Shown: piece after piece, positions 27,045 to 36,032 of the stretch
Position numbering within the stretch: position 1 is the stretch's first letter
How the letters are laid out: the number at the start of each line of letters is the position of its first letter
Origin: Ochrobactrum sp. CGA5
GTDB taxonomy: Bacteria; Pseudomonadota; Alphaproteobacteria; Rhizobiales; Rhizobiaceae
Reading direction: 5' to 3'
Assembly (NCBI RefSeq): GCF_006345815.1
Contig: NZ_VCIG01000042.1
Location: 1 to 64,000, forward strand
DNA length: 64,000 nucleotides
Position numbers and translations under genes: made by a program
The notes under the pieces: generated by a model
Seen by the model: only the letters and a program-made list of their open reading frames with translations
The model's database searches: none
Told to the model about the DNA's origin: nothing

Positions 27045-27331
27045 AATGATGGATGCAAACTAGCCCGCGAAGCTTGCGCGAAAGTGTCGGCGGACCAAGC
27101 AAGCACTTCCAGAAACTGGAAATGAGCGCAAAGATTTAGGGCGCGGAATAAATCCCGCGCCCCGTTTTCCGCCCGAAGACATCCGGCCCGATCAGGTCGG
27201 TTCGGATACGACCCCTTATTTACCTGAGACCCCACAGGAGCCAGCAACCCGGCTCCCGTTTTAGAAGTACGTCTTATCCGAAAACCGTTTCACACTTTTC
27301 AGGACGCACTCCAATGCTTACTCAGTTATAA
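27045..27331. repeat. fliC-fliF intergenic region with stem-loops and a dispersed hairpin repeat
   Basis: This 287-base gap has the stem GGGCGCGG/CCGCGCCC (27139-27162), the stem GGAGCC/GGCTCC (27238-27256), and a copy of the window's hairpin family at 27264-27310 (GTCTTATCCGAAAACCG, CACACTTTTCAGGAC). The first two may end the fliC transcript; the fliF promoter must also be here. No gene is seen. Confidence 0.5.
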
Positions 27332-28180
27332 TTAGCCGCGGAACAGCGACAGGATCGACTGGTTCGACGAGTTGGCAATCGACAGGGCCTGAACGCCAAG
27401 CTGCTGCTGAACCTGCAGAGCCGACAGACGTGCCGATTCCTTGTTCATGTCAGCGTCAACGAGCGTGCCAACGCCCTTTTCAATGGAGTCCTGAAGACCG
27501 GACAGGAAGCTCTTCTGGCTGTCGATCTGCGACTTGGCTGCACCGAGCGTCGCTGCGCCGGTAGCCAGGGAAGCGAGAGCGGTTTCAACCGTGTTCAGAG
27601 CCGTGCCAATGGCAGTGTCATCGGAAGCCGAAGTGAAGAAGCCTGCTGCAACAATGTTGGCAACCATCGTCTGCGCGTTGGTATCAGCAGCGGCAACGGT
27701 GATCTTGTCAACCGTCACTGTGGCACCGGAACGGTTGTACGAAGCAACAACTTCCAGATCGGTGGTCGGGCCGTTCAGCAGGTTCGAGCCTGCGTAGTTC
27801 GCGTTGCTGAGAGCCGAATTGATGTTGGACACAATCGACTTGATTTCGGTTTCGATCTTGCCCTTGTCCTCAGCGCTCGCCCCCAGAGCCGAAACAAGCT
27901 TGGTCTTGATGTCATCGACCGATTCACGGATCTTGTTGATCGCGGAGTAAGCGGTGTCCACCTTGCCAGCGCCGAGGCCGAGGGCGTCCTGCACAGCCGA
28001 GTTGGCCTTGTTGTCGGACTTCATTGACGTCGCAATGGACCAGTACGAAGCATTATCCGAAGCTTCGGAAATGCGAAGACCGGTCGAGATACGGTTCTGG
28101 GTCGATTCCAGCGACTTGTTGGTTGAAGCAAGCGTCTGGAGAGCGGTCAGAGCCGATGAATTTGTAAGAATGCTAGCCAT
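27332..28180 (-). CDS. fliC: Flagellin FliC
   Basis: Filament subunit, 282 residues, a compact flagellin. The N-terminal D0/D1 block reads SLESTQNRISTGLRISEASDNA and the C-terminal block LQVQQQLGVQALSIANSSNQ, both diagnostic. The middle variable region is short. It is the only flagellin in the window. The 231 bases upstream contain an AT-rich stretch (about 28305-28380) likely to hold the promoter and the leader targeted by FlbT, including TTAA-N7-CTAA (28316-28330), one base off the CtrA consensus. Confidence 0.95.
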   Translation of the reverse strand: MASILTNSSALTALQTLASTNKSLESTQNRISTGLRISEASDNASYWSIATSMKSDNKANSAVQDALGLGAGKVDTAYSAINKIRESVDDIKTKLVSALGASAEDKGKIETEIKSIVSNINSALSNANYAGSNLLNGPTTDLEVVASYNRSGATVTVDKITVAAADTNAQTMVANIVAAGFFTSASDDTAIGTALNTVETALASLATGAATLGAAKSQIDSQKSFLSGLQDSIEKGVGTLVDADMNKESARLSALQVQQQLGVQALSIANSSNQSILSLFRG

Positions 28181-28411
28181 AGTTTTTTGCCCCTTGGGAA
28201 AAACAATCTGAGGGACAGGCCGGGTTTGGGATTACCGGCATGGTGGAGCGGCATCATGCCTGTTGCCGCGTAACGCGCGGAAACCCACCATGAGCCGACA
28301 GTTAGAACCCAAATATTAAATAAAGGCTAATTTATTCAGTCAAAATTTAACAGATTCGCAGATTCTTAAATCGAATTTTCGCTCGGCCGGTTCGAGGCGT
28401 ACCGAAATGGG

Positions 28412-29152
28412 TCAGGAGAAGGATCGTATGAGGCTTCCAACCAGAATATTCCAGCCGTCGATCAGCACGAAGAACAAAATCTTGAAAGGCAGGGAGATCA
28501 CCGTCGGGGGCAGCATCATCATGCCCATGGACATGGTCAGCGTCGCCACGACGAGATCGATCACCAGAAATGGCAGCACGATCAGGAAACCGATTTCAAA
28601 ACCGCGCCGCAATTCCGAGATCATGAAGGCGGGAACCAGCACGCGGAAATCGACGATGCCGTCATCGCCGGTGCGGAAAGAGGGATCGGCGAGGTCTTCA
28701 AACAGGCGCAGATCCTTGTCGCGGACCTGCCGCATCATGAATTCACGAAAAGGCTCGGCGATTTCACCAAGTGCTGCCTGCTGCGTGATTTCATTGCGCA
28801 TCAAGGGTTGCACGCCATTGCTCCACGCCCGATCGAACGCGGGCGCCATGACATAAAACGTCATGAACAGAGCGAGCGAAATCATCACCATGCTGGCAGG
28901 CGCGGTCTGCAAGCCGAGGCCGGAGCGCAAAAGCGAAAACGCGATGGCAAAGCGCGTAAAGCTCGTCACCATGATGAGAATGCCCGGCGCAATGGAGAGC
29001 ACCGTTAGAAGCCCGAACAATTGCACGATCTGGCCGCTCGCGGCCCCGCTGCCCGCAGGCAGAAGATTATCGAGCGTCAGCGCCTGCTGGGCCTGTGCCG
29101 AGACGGTGAGAGCGAGCGTCAGAACGACGCCGAGGCCGAAAGATTTTGTCAT
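28412..29152 (-). CDS. fliP: Flagellar export gate protein FliP
   Basis: Export-gate membrane protein, 246 residues, with a cleavable signal peptide (about 1-22) as FliP has. Then come membrane helices with the family motifs MVTSFTRFAIAFSLLRSGLG, TFYVMAPAF and the C-terminal PFLVIDLVVATLTMSMGMMM. It is the last gene of the long flgB-to-fliP run and overlaps fliL by 4 bases. The gene is read through intact. Confidence 0.95.
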   Translation of the reverse strand: MTKSFGLGVVLTLALTVSAQAQQALTLDNLLPAGSGAASGQIVQLFGLLTVLSIAPGILIMVTSFTRFAIAFSLLRSGLGLQTAPASMVMISLALFMTFYVMAPAFDRAWSNGVQPLMRNEITQQAALGEIAEPFREFMMRQVRDKDLRLFEDLADPSFRTGDDGIVDFRVLVPAFMISELRRGFEIGFLIVLPFLVIDLVVATLTMSMGMMMLPPTVISLPFKILFFVLIDGWNILVGSLIRSFS

Positions 29153-29643
29153 TCCACCACCAGCGCCGAGATGAAGACGCGGTCGACCGCGCCTTCCGAA
29201 CGCAGGCGCGCACGTTCTTCCAGATCGGAGCGCAGATAGGATAGTCCAGCCGCGCCCTGCAACTGCATGAGATTGACACTGCGCAGGAAGCTCATGAAAT
29301 CATCACCAACACTTGCCGCCACCGCCGCCGGAATTTCATGGCCCGGCTTTGCGACCAGCGAAGCTTCAAGACGCACCCAGGTATTCTGGGGGATGCCGAG
29401 ATTAGTAATGATGGGCTGCAGGGGTACGACAGTGCCGATGGAGCGCGATTCGAAATCGCCCTGCTTCGGCTTGTCCTCCTTACCGGAGGGCTTGACCGAT
29501 GCCAGTTTATCGGCGGAAATCATGCCGCCCAGATACCACCCGCCGCCGCCAGCGATTGCGGTGAGGATAGCGACAGCAGCCAACAGCCCTATCAAGGAGC
29601 CCTTCGCCTTGCTGTCTTTTTCCGTTGCCGTCGTATCGCTCAT
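29149..29643 (-). CDS. fliL: Flagellar basal body-associated protein FliL
   Basis: Single-pass membrane protein of 164 residues that surrounds the stator near the MS ring. A cytoplasmic N-terminus is followed by one membrane helix (about 15-37, GSLIGLLAAVAILTAIAGGGGWYLGG) and a periplasmic domain ending RLRSEGAVDRVFISALVVE, the FliL C-terminal pattern. It lies between flgH and fliP. Confidence 0.92.
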   Translation of the reverse strand: MSDTTATEKDSKAKGSLIGLLAAVAILTAIAGGGGWYLGGMISADKLASVKPSGKEDKPKQGDFESRSIGTVVPLQPIITNLGIPQNTWVRLEASLVAKPGHEIPAAVAASVGDDFMSFLRSVNLMQLQGAAGLSYLRSDLEERARLRSEGAVDRVFISALVVE

Positions 29644-29653
29644 GCCCAGCGCC

Positions 29654-30394
29654 CTAAAACGGAGAAACCTGATCGAGAATCTGCTGGCCGTAAGGCGGCT
29701 GCTGAATCTCGCTCAAACGTCCGCGCCCGCCATAGGAAATTCGGGCTTCGGCAATCTTGTCATAGGAAATCGTGTTGTTGCCGGAAATATCGCGCGGACG
29801 CACCACGCCCGCAACGTTGAGCACGCGCAACTCATTATTGACCCGCACTTCCTGCGAACCACGGATGATCATGTTTCCGTTGGGCAGCGTATCGGTCACG
29901 ATGGCCGCAACTTGCAGGCGGATTTCTTCACTGCGCTCAATGGTGCCCTTGCCCTTCGACTTGCTGTCGGAACGGGTGTTGACCGATGCGTCCATATCGC
30001 CGCCAGCCGCAGCCCCGGTGATGCTGCTGGTCGCGAACGAGCCGCCCGCGCCGTAAATGCCCTTCGACACACGCTCGCGGTCCGTCTTGTTATCCAGATT
30101 GGCGCGGTCGTTTATGGAAATGATAACCGTCAGAACATCGCCCGGCGTCGCCGCGCGCGGGTCCTTGAAGAAATTGGTCGAACGCTGGTCCCAAAGCGAA
30201 TAGGTCGCCTTGCTCGGACGCGCCGGGTAGCCGTTGAACTGCGGATTGTTCTGCATACCAAGATTGGCCGCAACGGGGGAGAGGTCGGGCGCACGACCGA
30301 TTTCCTCCGGCTTGGTGGCGCAACCGGCCAGAAGCCCCCCGATAAGTATCGATGTTGCTGCTGCGAGGGTCGCTTTGTTCATGCTGTTTTTCAT
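29654..30394 (-). CDS. flgH: Flagellar L-ring protein FlgH
   Basis: Outer-membrane L-ring lipoprotein, 246 residues. The lipobox is LLAGC with the lipidated C25. The family region is YSLWDQRSTNFFKDPRAATPGDVLTV followed by NIISGSQEVRV-type text (MIIRGSQEVRVNNELR) and the end GRGRLSEIQQPPYGQQILDQVSPF. ATG five codons in is an alternative start. It overlaps motE by 4 bases. Confidence 0.95.
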   Translation of the reverse strand: MKNSMNKATLAAATSILIGGLLAGCATKPEEIGRAPDLSPVAANLGMQNNPQFNGYPARPSKATYSLWDQRSTNFFKDPRAATPGDVLTVIISINDRANLDNKTDRERVSKGIYGAGGSFATSSITGAAAGGDMDASVNTRSDSKSKGKGTIERSEEIRLQVAAIVTDTLPNGNMIIRGSQEVRVNNELRVLNVAGVVRPRDISGNNTISYDKIAEARISYGGRGRLSEIQQPPYGQQILDQVSPF

Positions 30395-30948
30395 TGAACC
30401 GTATTCCCGGACTGCGCCGCGGCGCGCTGATCCCTGACAGGCTGCGACGTGGCCGTCGTCCGCTGAGAACCGACGATGACGCGCGCCAGCTTGGCCGCCT
30501 TTTCCGGCGGCATTTCATTGAGAATGATGCTGGATACACGCGGATTGAGCTTGAGGATCAGAGCCGCTGCCGCTTCGTCGCCAATCAGCGCCATCTGTGC
30601 CGCCGCCGCATCCGGCTTCATTTTCGAGATAATGTCGACCAGCGAGTCCTGAGCCTTGCTGACAAAATCGTCGCGGCGCTTCAACCACATTTCATATTCG
30701 CGGCGCTTTTCCTCAAGCGCACGCATTCTTTCTTCAACATCGGCTTTCAGCTCGGTCAATTGCTTGGCCTGCAGCGCATAGCGAGCATCCGCTGCCTGAT
30801 CGTCAATATTGCCGCAGAATTTTCTGATCTCATCGAGATTACCAAGCGGCGGCGAAGAAACAGATTGCTGCGCAAAAGCCGGGGCAGAAGCGATCAGAAG
30901 TAGCGCCACTGCCGAACCGTACCGGATGATTTTATGAGCCATAGTCAT
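30391..30948 (-). CDS. motE: MotE, periplasmic chaperone for MotC
   Basis: Periplasmic protein of 185 residues; in Sinorhizobium MotE is needed for folding and stability of MotC. A signal peptide (about 1-26) is followed by a coiled coil (about 55-90, VEERMRALEEKRREYEMWLKR). The C-terminal domain resembles the MgtE N-terminal fold (DIISKMKPDAAAAQMALIGDEAAAALILKLNP). It overlaps flgI and flgH by 4 bases each. motC is over 7 kb away. Confidence 0.9.
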   Translation of the reverse strand: MTMAHKIIRYGSAVALLLIASAPAFAQQSVSSPPLGNLDEIRKFCGNIDDQAADARYALQAKQLTELKADVEERMRALEEKRREYEMWLKRRDDFVSKAQDSLVDIISKMKPDAAAAQMALIGDEAAAALILKLNPRVSSIILNEMPPEKAAKLARVIVGSQRTTATSQPVRDQRAAAQSGNTVQ

Positions 30949-32186
30949 TGCACCACCAGTTCCGCATGAAGCGCGCCGGATGTCTTGATACCCTGCAGAA
31001 TGGCGATAATGCCCGTCGGTTTCACACCAATCTGGTTCAGGCCCTTCACCAGATTTTCGAGATTCGCGCCGGTCAGAATACCAATCTTGGCGTTCTGCTG
31101 GTTGACGGCAATATCGGTGTTCGGTTCGATAGCCGTTATACCATCGCTGAATGGCTCCGGCTGGACGACCATCGGCGTTTCTGTCACACGGATCGTCAGG
31201 CTGCCATGGCTGATGGCCACTTTGGATATGCGAACCTTCTCGCCGATGACGACCGTTCCGGTTCGCTCATCGACCACCACGCGCGCCACTTCGTCGGTCG
31301 TGATCGGCAGACCCTCCAACTCTGCGAGGAACCGCGCAGCGGGCACGTTCTTCGGACGCGACAAGCGGATCGTCTTGGCATCGCGCGCAATGGCAACGCC
31401 GCGCCCGTAACGGCGCTTGGCAAAGACGTTGATCGTATCGGCAGCGCGCACAGCAGTGGTGAAATCAGGATCCCGCAGCTCGACAATCATTTCGCTTTCC
31501 TTGCCGAAATTGCCTGCCACCTCGCGCTCGACCAGCGCGCCATTCGGAATACGACCGGAAGTCGGCACACCTTGCGTCACGGTGGCGGCTTCACCTTCCG
31601 CCGCAAAACCGGACACGATCATGTTGCCCTGCGCAACAGCATAAACCTGGTTGTCGGCACCCATGAGCTGGGTCATGACCAGCGTGCCGCCTTGCAGCGA
31701 GGTTGCATCGCCGAGCGACGATACCGTCACATCGATGCGTGAACCCGCACCGGCAAAGGCGGGCAGATTAGCCGTGACAATGACCGCAGCCGTATTCTTG
31801 GAGCGGGTGGAGTTGCGGGGAGCACTGATGCCGAGATTGTCGAGCATGGCGCGCATGGACTGTTCGGTGAACGGTGAATTGCGGAGGCTGTCACCCGTAC
31901 CCTTTAGGCCGATGACAAGGCCATACCCCACAAGCTGGTTTTCACGCACGCCCTGGATAGTAGCAATATCTTTCAGGCGGGCGACCGCGCTGCCTCGACC
32001 AAGCTCAGCATAGGCCATTTTCGACGGGTCGCCGCCCGATCCGAGCCAATCGGCATCGGCATCAACTGCAGAACCAAATTCTCGCGCGTTCTTCGATGAC
32101 TCGTCCGCAAAGCCCGCGACAGGCTGGAAAACAAGCGCAAGAACAGCGATCAAAGTGGTGATGTGGGCGGCGCAAATTTTTCTCAC
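30945..32186 (-). CDS. flgI: Flagellar P-ring protein FlgI
   Basis: Periplasmic P-ring protein, 413 residues. A signal peptide (about 1-28) is followed by family motifs RLKDIATIQGVRENQLVGYG, GLVIGLKGTGDS, ARIDVTVSSLGDA-like text (GSRIDVTVSSLGDATSLQGG) and the C-terminal LVKGLNQIGVKPTGIIAILQGIK. About 40 residues between signal peptide and the first motif are longer than in enteric FlgI. It overlaps flgA and motE by 4 bases. Confidence 0.95.
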   Translation of the reverse strand: MRKICAAHITTLIAVLALVFQPVAGFADESSKNAREFGSAVDADADWLGSGGDPSKMAYAELGRGSAVARLKDIATIQGVRENQLVGYGLVIGLKGTGDSLRNSPFTEQSMRAMLDNLGISAPRNSTRSKNTAAVIVTANLPAFAGAGSRIDVTVSSLGDATSLQGGTLVMTQLMGADNQVYAVAQGNMIVSGFAAEGEAATVTQGVPTSGRIPNGALVEREVAGNFGKESEMIVELRDPDFTTAVRAADTINVFAKRRYGRGVAIARDAKTIRLSRPKNVPAARFLAELEGLPITTDEVARVVVDERTGTVVIGEKVRISKVAISHGSLTIRVTETPMVVQPEPFSDGITAIEPNTDIAVNQQNAKIGILTGANLENLVKGLNQIGVKPTGIIAILQGIKTSGALHAELVVQ

Positions 32187-32674
32187 TGCATCCCCACCTG
32201 AATGCGTCCATTGGCCAGCACCGTGCCGGAAACGATGATGCCGCTGTCGACGTTACGAACCTTGATGAAATCGCCTGCCGCACCGGATTCGAGCGGCGTG
32301 CCCATGGCCGTTATGGTCAGCGTTCCGGCGGTAAAGACCAGCGGTGCCGGCACGCCGCGCGTGACCAGAGACGGTTCGCCCAATGCGGAAACGAGAATCG
32401 GCTTGCCAGGGAGCAGTGTCTTGCGCGCCACCTTGCCCAATGCCTGATCCGGCGAGAGCACATATTGGGTTGCCGCCGGCGCATTGATGAAAAACTGCTT
32501 CTCCAGCAACGCGGTGTCGCTCACGATCTGGCCGGGGTAAACCGTGGCCGAAGGCACGACGAAAGCGATGCGGTCGGCAGCAACCGCCCCCGTCGCGGCA
32601 GCAAGCAGAATACTGCCTACAAGCGCCAGCCGCGTTTTTTGGAAGATTGCCTTCGCATAGCCCATCGCCATCAC
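32183..32674 (-). CDS. flgA: P-ring assembly chaperone FlgA
   Basis: Periplasmic chaperone for P-ring assembly, 163 residues, a short form. A signal peptide (about 1-33) is followed by a SAF-type domain with VYPGQIVSDTALLEKQFF, LPGKPILVSALGEPSLVTRGVPAPLVF and a C-terminal GDFIKVRNVDSGIIVSGTVLANGRIQV that is diagnostic. It overlaps flgI by 4 bases and follows flgG by 2. Confidence 0.92.
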   Translation of the reverse strand: MMAMGYAKAIFQKTRLALVGSILLAAATGAVAADRIAFVVPSATVYPGQIVSDTALLEKQFFINAPAATQYVLSPDQALGKVARKTLLPGKPILVSALGEPSLVTRGVPAPLVFTAGTLTITAMGTPLESGAAGDFIKVRNVDSGIIVSGTVLANGRIQVGMQ

Positions 32675-32676
32675 CG

Positions 32677-33465
32677 TCAGCGCAAGTTCTTCGACACGGT
32701 TGCCGCCATCTCGTCGGCAGCCTGGATAACCTTGGAATTCATTTCATAGGCACGCTGCGCCGTGATGAGATCGGTGATTTCCTTCACCGGATCGACGTTC
32801 GACGCTTCGAGATAGCCCTGCTTGATGGAACCATAGCCCGGATCACCTGGAACACCCACCAGCGGGCCGCCGGATGCTTCGGTCTCACGATAGAGATTGC
32901 CGCCCAGTGGTTCCAGACCCGCTTCGTTGGTGAAGCTCGCAAGGGTAAGCTGGCCAAGATCGACCTGATTGACCTGATCCTGCAACTTCGCAAAGACCTG
33001 TCCTGTATCAGAGATAGTGACTTCAATGGCGTTCGGCGGAATCGTGATCGCCGGTTCAACCGGATTACCGTCGAGTGTTACGAGCTGGCCATCCGCATTT
33101 TTGTTGAACGCACCGGCACGCGTATAAAGCGTCTCTCCCGTCGGGCTCTGGATCTGGAACCAGCCGCGCCCGGTCAGCGCCACGTCATAGGGATTGCCGG
33201 TCTGGTTGAAGCTTCCCTGCATGTGGAGATTGCGCACCGCCGCCGTCTGCACGCCAAGGCCAACCAGCGCGCCTTCCGGCACGATGGACTGGTTTGCCTG
33301 ATTGGGCACGCCCGCAGTACGCTCGGACTGGTAGAGCAGATCGGTAAATTCAGCCCGCGCGCGCTTGAAGCCGGTCGTGTTGATATTGGCGATGTTGTTG
33401 GCAATCACTTCCAGATTGAGCTGCTGGGCGTTCATGCCAGTGGCGGCAATGGTCAGGGCTTTCAT
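32677..33465 (-). CDS. flgG: Flagellar distal rod protein FlgG
   Basis: Distal rod protein, 262 residues. The N-terminal motif is [20 protein letters not shown], the middle motif [26 protein letters not shown], and the C-terminal one [23 protein letters not shown]. Length is exactly typical of FlgG. It lies between fliE and flgA in the conserved rod operon flgB-flgC-fliE-flgG-flgA-flgI. Confidence 0.95.
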   Translation of the reverse strand: MKALTIAATGMNAQQLNLEVIANNIANINTTGFKRARAEFTDLLYQSERTAGVPNQANQSIVPEGALVGLGVQTAAVRNLHMQGSFNQTGNPYDVALTGRGWFQIQSPTGETLYTRAGAFNKNADGQLVTLDGNPVEPAITIPPNAIEVTISDTGQVFAKLQDQVNQVDLGQLTLASFTNEAGLEPLGGNLYRETEASGGPLVGVPGDPGYGSIKQGYLEASNVDPVKEITDLITAQRAYEMNSKVIQAADEMAATVSKNLR

Positions 33466-33488
33466 TGTTTATCCTTGGCTGCCGCAAA

Positions 33489-33824
33489 TCAGATGGGCAT
33501 GCGGCTGATTTCGAGATAGGCCTGCACGATTTTGTCGCGGATCGCGATGGCGGTCTGAAGCGACTGCTCGGCCTCCATCACGGAGCTGACCACATCGCGC
33601 ACCGGCGCATCACCCTTGATGCCCTGGATGGAGGTCGCTTCAGCCGCTTGCAGCTTCTGGCCGACGGAATCAGTCATCTGCGACAGGACTTCGCCGAACG
33701 AAGCGCCGGGAGCGGCCGGAACCACCTGCGGCGCGGAGGCCGAACCCACGCCCTTTTCGGCGACCGTTTCGGAAAGGCGCGACAGGGCATTGCGCGCCGA
33801 AATGCTCATGATCGAGTCGTACAT
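33489..33824 (-). CDS. fliE: Flagellar MS-ring/rod adaptor FliE
   Basis: Joins the MS ring to the rod, 111 residues. The second half has the FliE pattern [21 protein letters not shown] followed by [34 protein letters not shown]. It overlaps flgC by a single base in a TAATG arrangement, implying translational coupling. Confidence 0.94.
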   Translation of the reverse strand: MYDSIMSISARNALSRLSETVAEKGVGSASAPQVVPAAPGASFGEVLSQMTDSVGQKLQAAEATSIQGIKGDAPVRDVVSSVMEAEQSLQTAIAIRDKIVQAYLEISRMPI

Positions 33825-34246
33825 TATGTGCTCCTCAAGAGATCGATGGTCATGGAAATCAGCTCACGGGCTTGTTTCACGACCTGCAAATTGGCTTCAT
33901 AGGAACGATTGGCTTCGCGCATGTCCGCCATTTCAACGACCATGTTGACGTTGGGATAGCGGACATAGCCGCGCTCATCCGCTGCGGGATGGCTCGGCTC
34001 GTATTGCTCGACGAAGGGCGACGTATCCTTGCCGACTTCAGCAATGCGGACTTCGGCGGCGCCGGTGCCCTGTTCCAGCTCGGTGCGGAAGGAAACCGTC
34101 TTGCGGCGATAGGGATCGGCTTCGGCAGTCTTCGCAGTGGACTGCGCATTGGCGATATTTTCGGAAACAATACGCAGACGCGTCGATTGGGCCGAAAGGC
34201 CCGACGCTGCGATCTTCAATGTGCTCTGCAAGGCATCGGAAGACAT
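33824..34246 (-). CDS. flgC: Flagellar proximal rod protein FlgC
   Basis: Proximal rod protein, 140 residues. It shows [20 protein letters not shown] near the N-terminus, [30 protein letters not shown] near the C-terminus, both diagnostic for FlgC. It follows flgB by 2 bases. Confidence 0.95.
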   Translation of the reverse strand: MSSDALQSTLKIAASGLSAQSTRLRIVSENIANAQSTAKTAEADPYRRKTVSFRTELEQGTGAAEVRIAEVGKDTSPFVEQYEPSHPAADERGYVRYPNVNMVVEMADMREANRSYEANLQVVKQARELISMTIDLLRST

Positions 34247-34248
34247 AA

Positions 34249-34629
34249 CTACCCCTTCGCGACCGAAAGCATCATGCGATGAAACGCTTTGACTATGCTT
34301 GTGTTGAGCGAATAGTCGCGGGCAATCTCACCAGCCTTCATCATTTCCTGTTCGACGTCGACCGTATTGCCGGAATGCGTCTGCTCGGTGATGTCGTCCG
34401 GGCGCAGGCGCGTGGCCGCGATCCCGTCCGTCTCGACTTCCAGATGCAGTGGGCTAGTGGCAGCCATAGTAAGTTGCGTCTTATCGAGCACATCCGCGAA
34501 GGGCTGCACGTCCCGCGCACGGAAATCCGGCGTATTCGCATTGGCGACATTGCCCGCGACGGTGGCCTGTCTTACCGACAACCACTGCGCCTGCCTTGCG
34601 GCCAGATCGAAGAGATGAATCGGCCCCAT
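34249..34629 (-). CDS. flgB: Flagellar proximal rod protein FlgB
   Basis: Proximal rod protein, 126 residues, first gene of the rod operon. Motifs are [25 protein letters not shown] and the C-terminal [21 protein letters not shown]. The promoter for the whole flgB-to-fliP run should lie in the 288-base space shared with the divergent acetyltransferase gene. Confidence 0.95.
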   Translation of the reverse strand: MGPIHLFDLAARQAQWLSVRQATVAGNVANANTPDFRARDVQPFADVLDKTQLTMAATSPLHLEVETDGIAATRLRPDDITEQTHSGNTVDVEQEMMKAGEIARDYSLNTSIVKAFHRMMLSVAKG

Positions 34630-34754
34630 ATCTATTACCCGCCATCATTATTCATTGTTCGTTAACCTACACATCGAATCTTGTGCGAGACTTGCGTGAT
34701 GCCAGGAAAGCGGCTACCTGCAAGCCATCGTCAACGCGAACCGGGAGGTGCGAC

Positions 34755-34820
34755 ATGCTGAACAAGACAGAATTTGCAACGCTCGCCGGTTTTGGAATGC
34801 GCCAAGGCGCGACCGTTTAA
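34755..34820 (+). CDS. Possible 21-residue leader peptide upstream of the acetyltransferase gene
   Basis: ATG at 34755 is preceded by GGGAGG with a 6-base spacing, one of the best ribosome-binding sites in the window, and the frame ends in TAA at 34818-34820 after 21 codons (MLNKTEFATLAGFGMRQGATV). I recognise no family. It may be a regulatory leader peptide for the acetyltransferase gene 98 bases downstream, a small protein, or the stub of a decayed gene. Confidence 0.4.
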   Translation: MLNKTEFATLAGFGMRQGATV

Positions 34821-34917
34821 AGCGTTTCCTGTCGGCCAGCGGGCATCCTATCGAAATTTGGAGCGCCGTGCGTCCATCCGGACGCCCAACTCGTGCGCCT
34901 TACAGGAACCCACTGTC

Positions 34918-35391
34918 ATGAAACAGAATGGACAGCCTCGCGCTGCAAACGATACCGCCGTGACCCTCGAACCGGTCAGGCGGGCAGATTACCCGCAGGT
35001 GATAGCCCTGCATCCTCATCCGCATCAGCAGGACTTTGTGGCCAGCAATGAGGAATCGCTGGAAGAAGCTGAGGAGAACCCGGCCTGTGTTCCGCTCCTT
35101 ATCCGGGCCGGAGGCGAGCCGGTCGGCTTTGCCATGTATGCCCTTGATGAAGACGATGGAAACTACTGGATCTATCGCCTCATGATCGACGCGCGCCATC
35201 AGGGTAAAGGCTATGGCCGCGCAGCTCTCAAGCAATTGCTGGGCCTGCTGTCAGAACTGCCGGATTGCCCCTTCGTCATTCTCGGCCTTCAGCCGGGCAA
35301 CGATGGTGCCCAGCGACTCTACGAGCAGACAGGCTTCCGGATGACGGGAGAGGTGATCTGCGGCGAACGCATCATGAAATATGAGTTCTAA
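34918..35391 (+). CDS. GNAT-family N-acetyltransferase
   Basis: Acetyl-CoA-dependent acetyltransferase of 157 residues. The acetyl-CoA-binding motif A is QGKGYG (95-100) after WIYRLMIDARH, and the C-terminus has GAQRLYEQTGFRMTGEV. It resembles the spermine/spermidine acetyltransferase-like branch (BltD type), but the substrate is unknown. It is on the opposite strand from the flagellar genes on both sides and splits the flgB operon from the fliI operon, so it looks like an insertion. The frame is open from 34774 but family homology begins near 34918. Confidence 0.83.
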   Translation: MKQNGQPRAANDTAVTLEPVRRADYPQVIALHPHPHQQDFVASNEESLEEAEENPACVPLLIRAGGEPVGFAMYALDEDDGNYWIYRLMIDARHQGKGYGRAALKQLLGLLSELPDCPFVILGLQPGNDGAQRLYEQTGFRMTGEVICGERIMKYEF

Positions 35392-35429
35392 TTAGCTGCC
35401 TCGCCATCGGTGGGGCTTTGAAGAGCGGC

Positions 35430-36032
35430 TTACGGCGTCTTCTGGATCACATCACCGGAAGATGTCGTAAGCTGCCATGTGCCCGCGCCGCGACCGATGG
35501 AAACAAGGCGGCTGCCATCGGGCAGCAGCGAGCCTTTTTCAACGAACCAGTAGCCTGATGAATCCTCGATCATTGCCATGCCGCCGACTACCTCACGCAG
35601 CGCGAAAACCGGCTTCGGAAACGCCTGCCCTTCCCCGCCATCGCCATCGCCGCCCGCACCTGTTCCCGGAAGGCCCTTGCCATTCGACATGACCGAACCT
35701 GTCATCGTATCGTCCACCTCAGCACTCGGTGCGACCTGTTCGGACGGGCGGAAGGACGGGAAACGGCGCACCGTTTTCTGTTCCGAACGGTCCAGCGGAT
35801 CGATGATCTTGCGCTCTGCCTTTTCCGGCGCACCCAGATCAGCGCGCTGAAGGTAGGTGATGAAGGGTAGCATTGCGCTTCCAGCAGCAAGCGTGATGGC
35901 CGCGATCTTCAGGTAGCGATCCACCTTGCTCTGCGGCTTTTTCATACCTTCCTGCCTTGCAGCAGCTTCGACCTCTGCCGTAAGCTGGGCGAAGTTCCTG
36001 TCTTCCTTTGTCTTTTGAGAGCCCGTCATCAT
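35430..36032 (-). CDS. Unknown membrane-anchored protein downstream of fliI
   Basis: Protein of 200 residues, with a charged N-terminus (about 1-43), one membrane segment (about 44-62, IAAITLAAGSAMLPFITYL), a disordered Gly/Asp-rich linker, and a C-terminal domain (about 145-200, FALREVVGGMAMIEDSSGYWFVEKGSLLPDG). Rhizobial flagellar clusters have an unnamed gene of this kind next to fliI, so it is likely a conserved flagellar component. It overlaps fliI by 4 bases. I do not recognise a function. Confidence 0.6.
   Translation of the reverse strand: MMTGSQKTKEDRNFAQLTAEVEAAARQEGMKKPQSKVDRYLKIAAITLAAGSAMLPFITYLQRADLGAPEKAERKIIDPLDRSEQKTVRRFPSFRPSEQVAPSAEVDDTMTGSVMSNGKGLPGTGAGGDGDGGEGQAFPKPVFALREVVGGMAMIEDSSGYWFVEKGSLLPDGSRLVSIGRGAGTWQLTTSSGDVIQKTP

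Noticed and set aside
28316-28330. TTAA-N7-CTAA upstream of fliC as a CtrA site
   Set aside because: One base off the consensus in an AT-rich stretch where such matches arise easily; kept only as a remark in the fliC entry.
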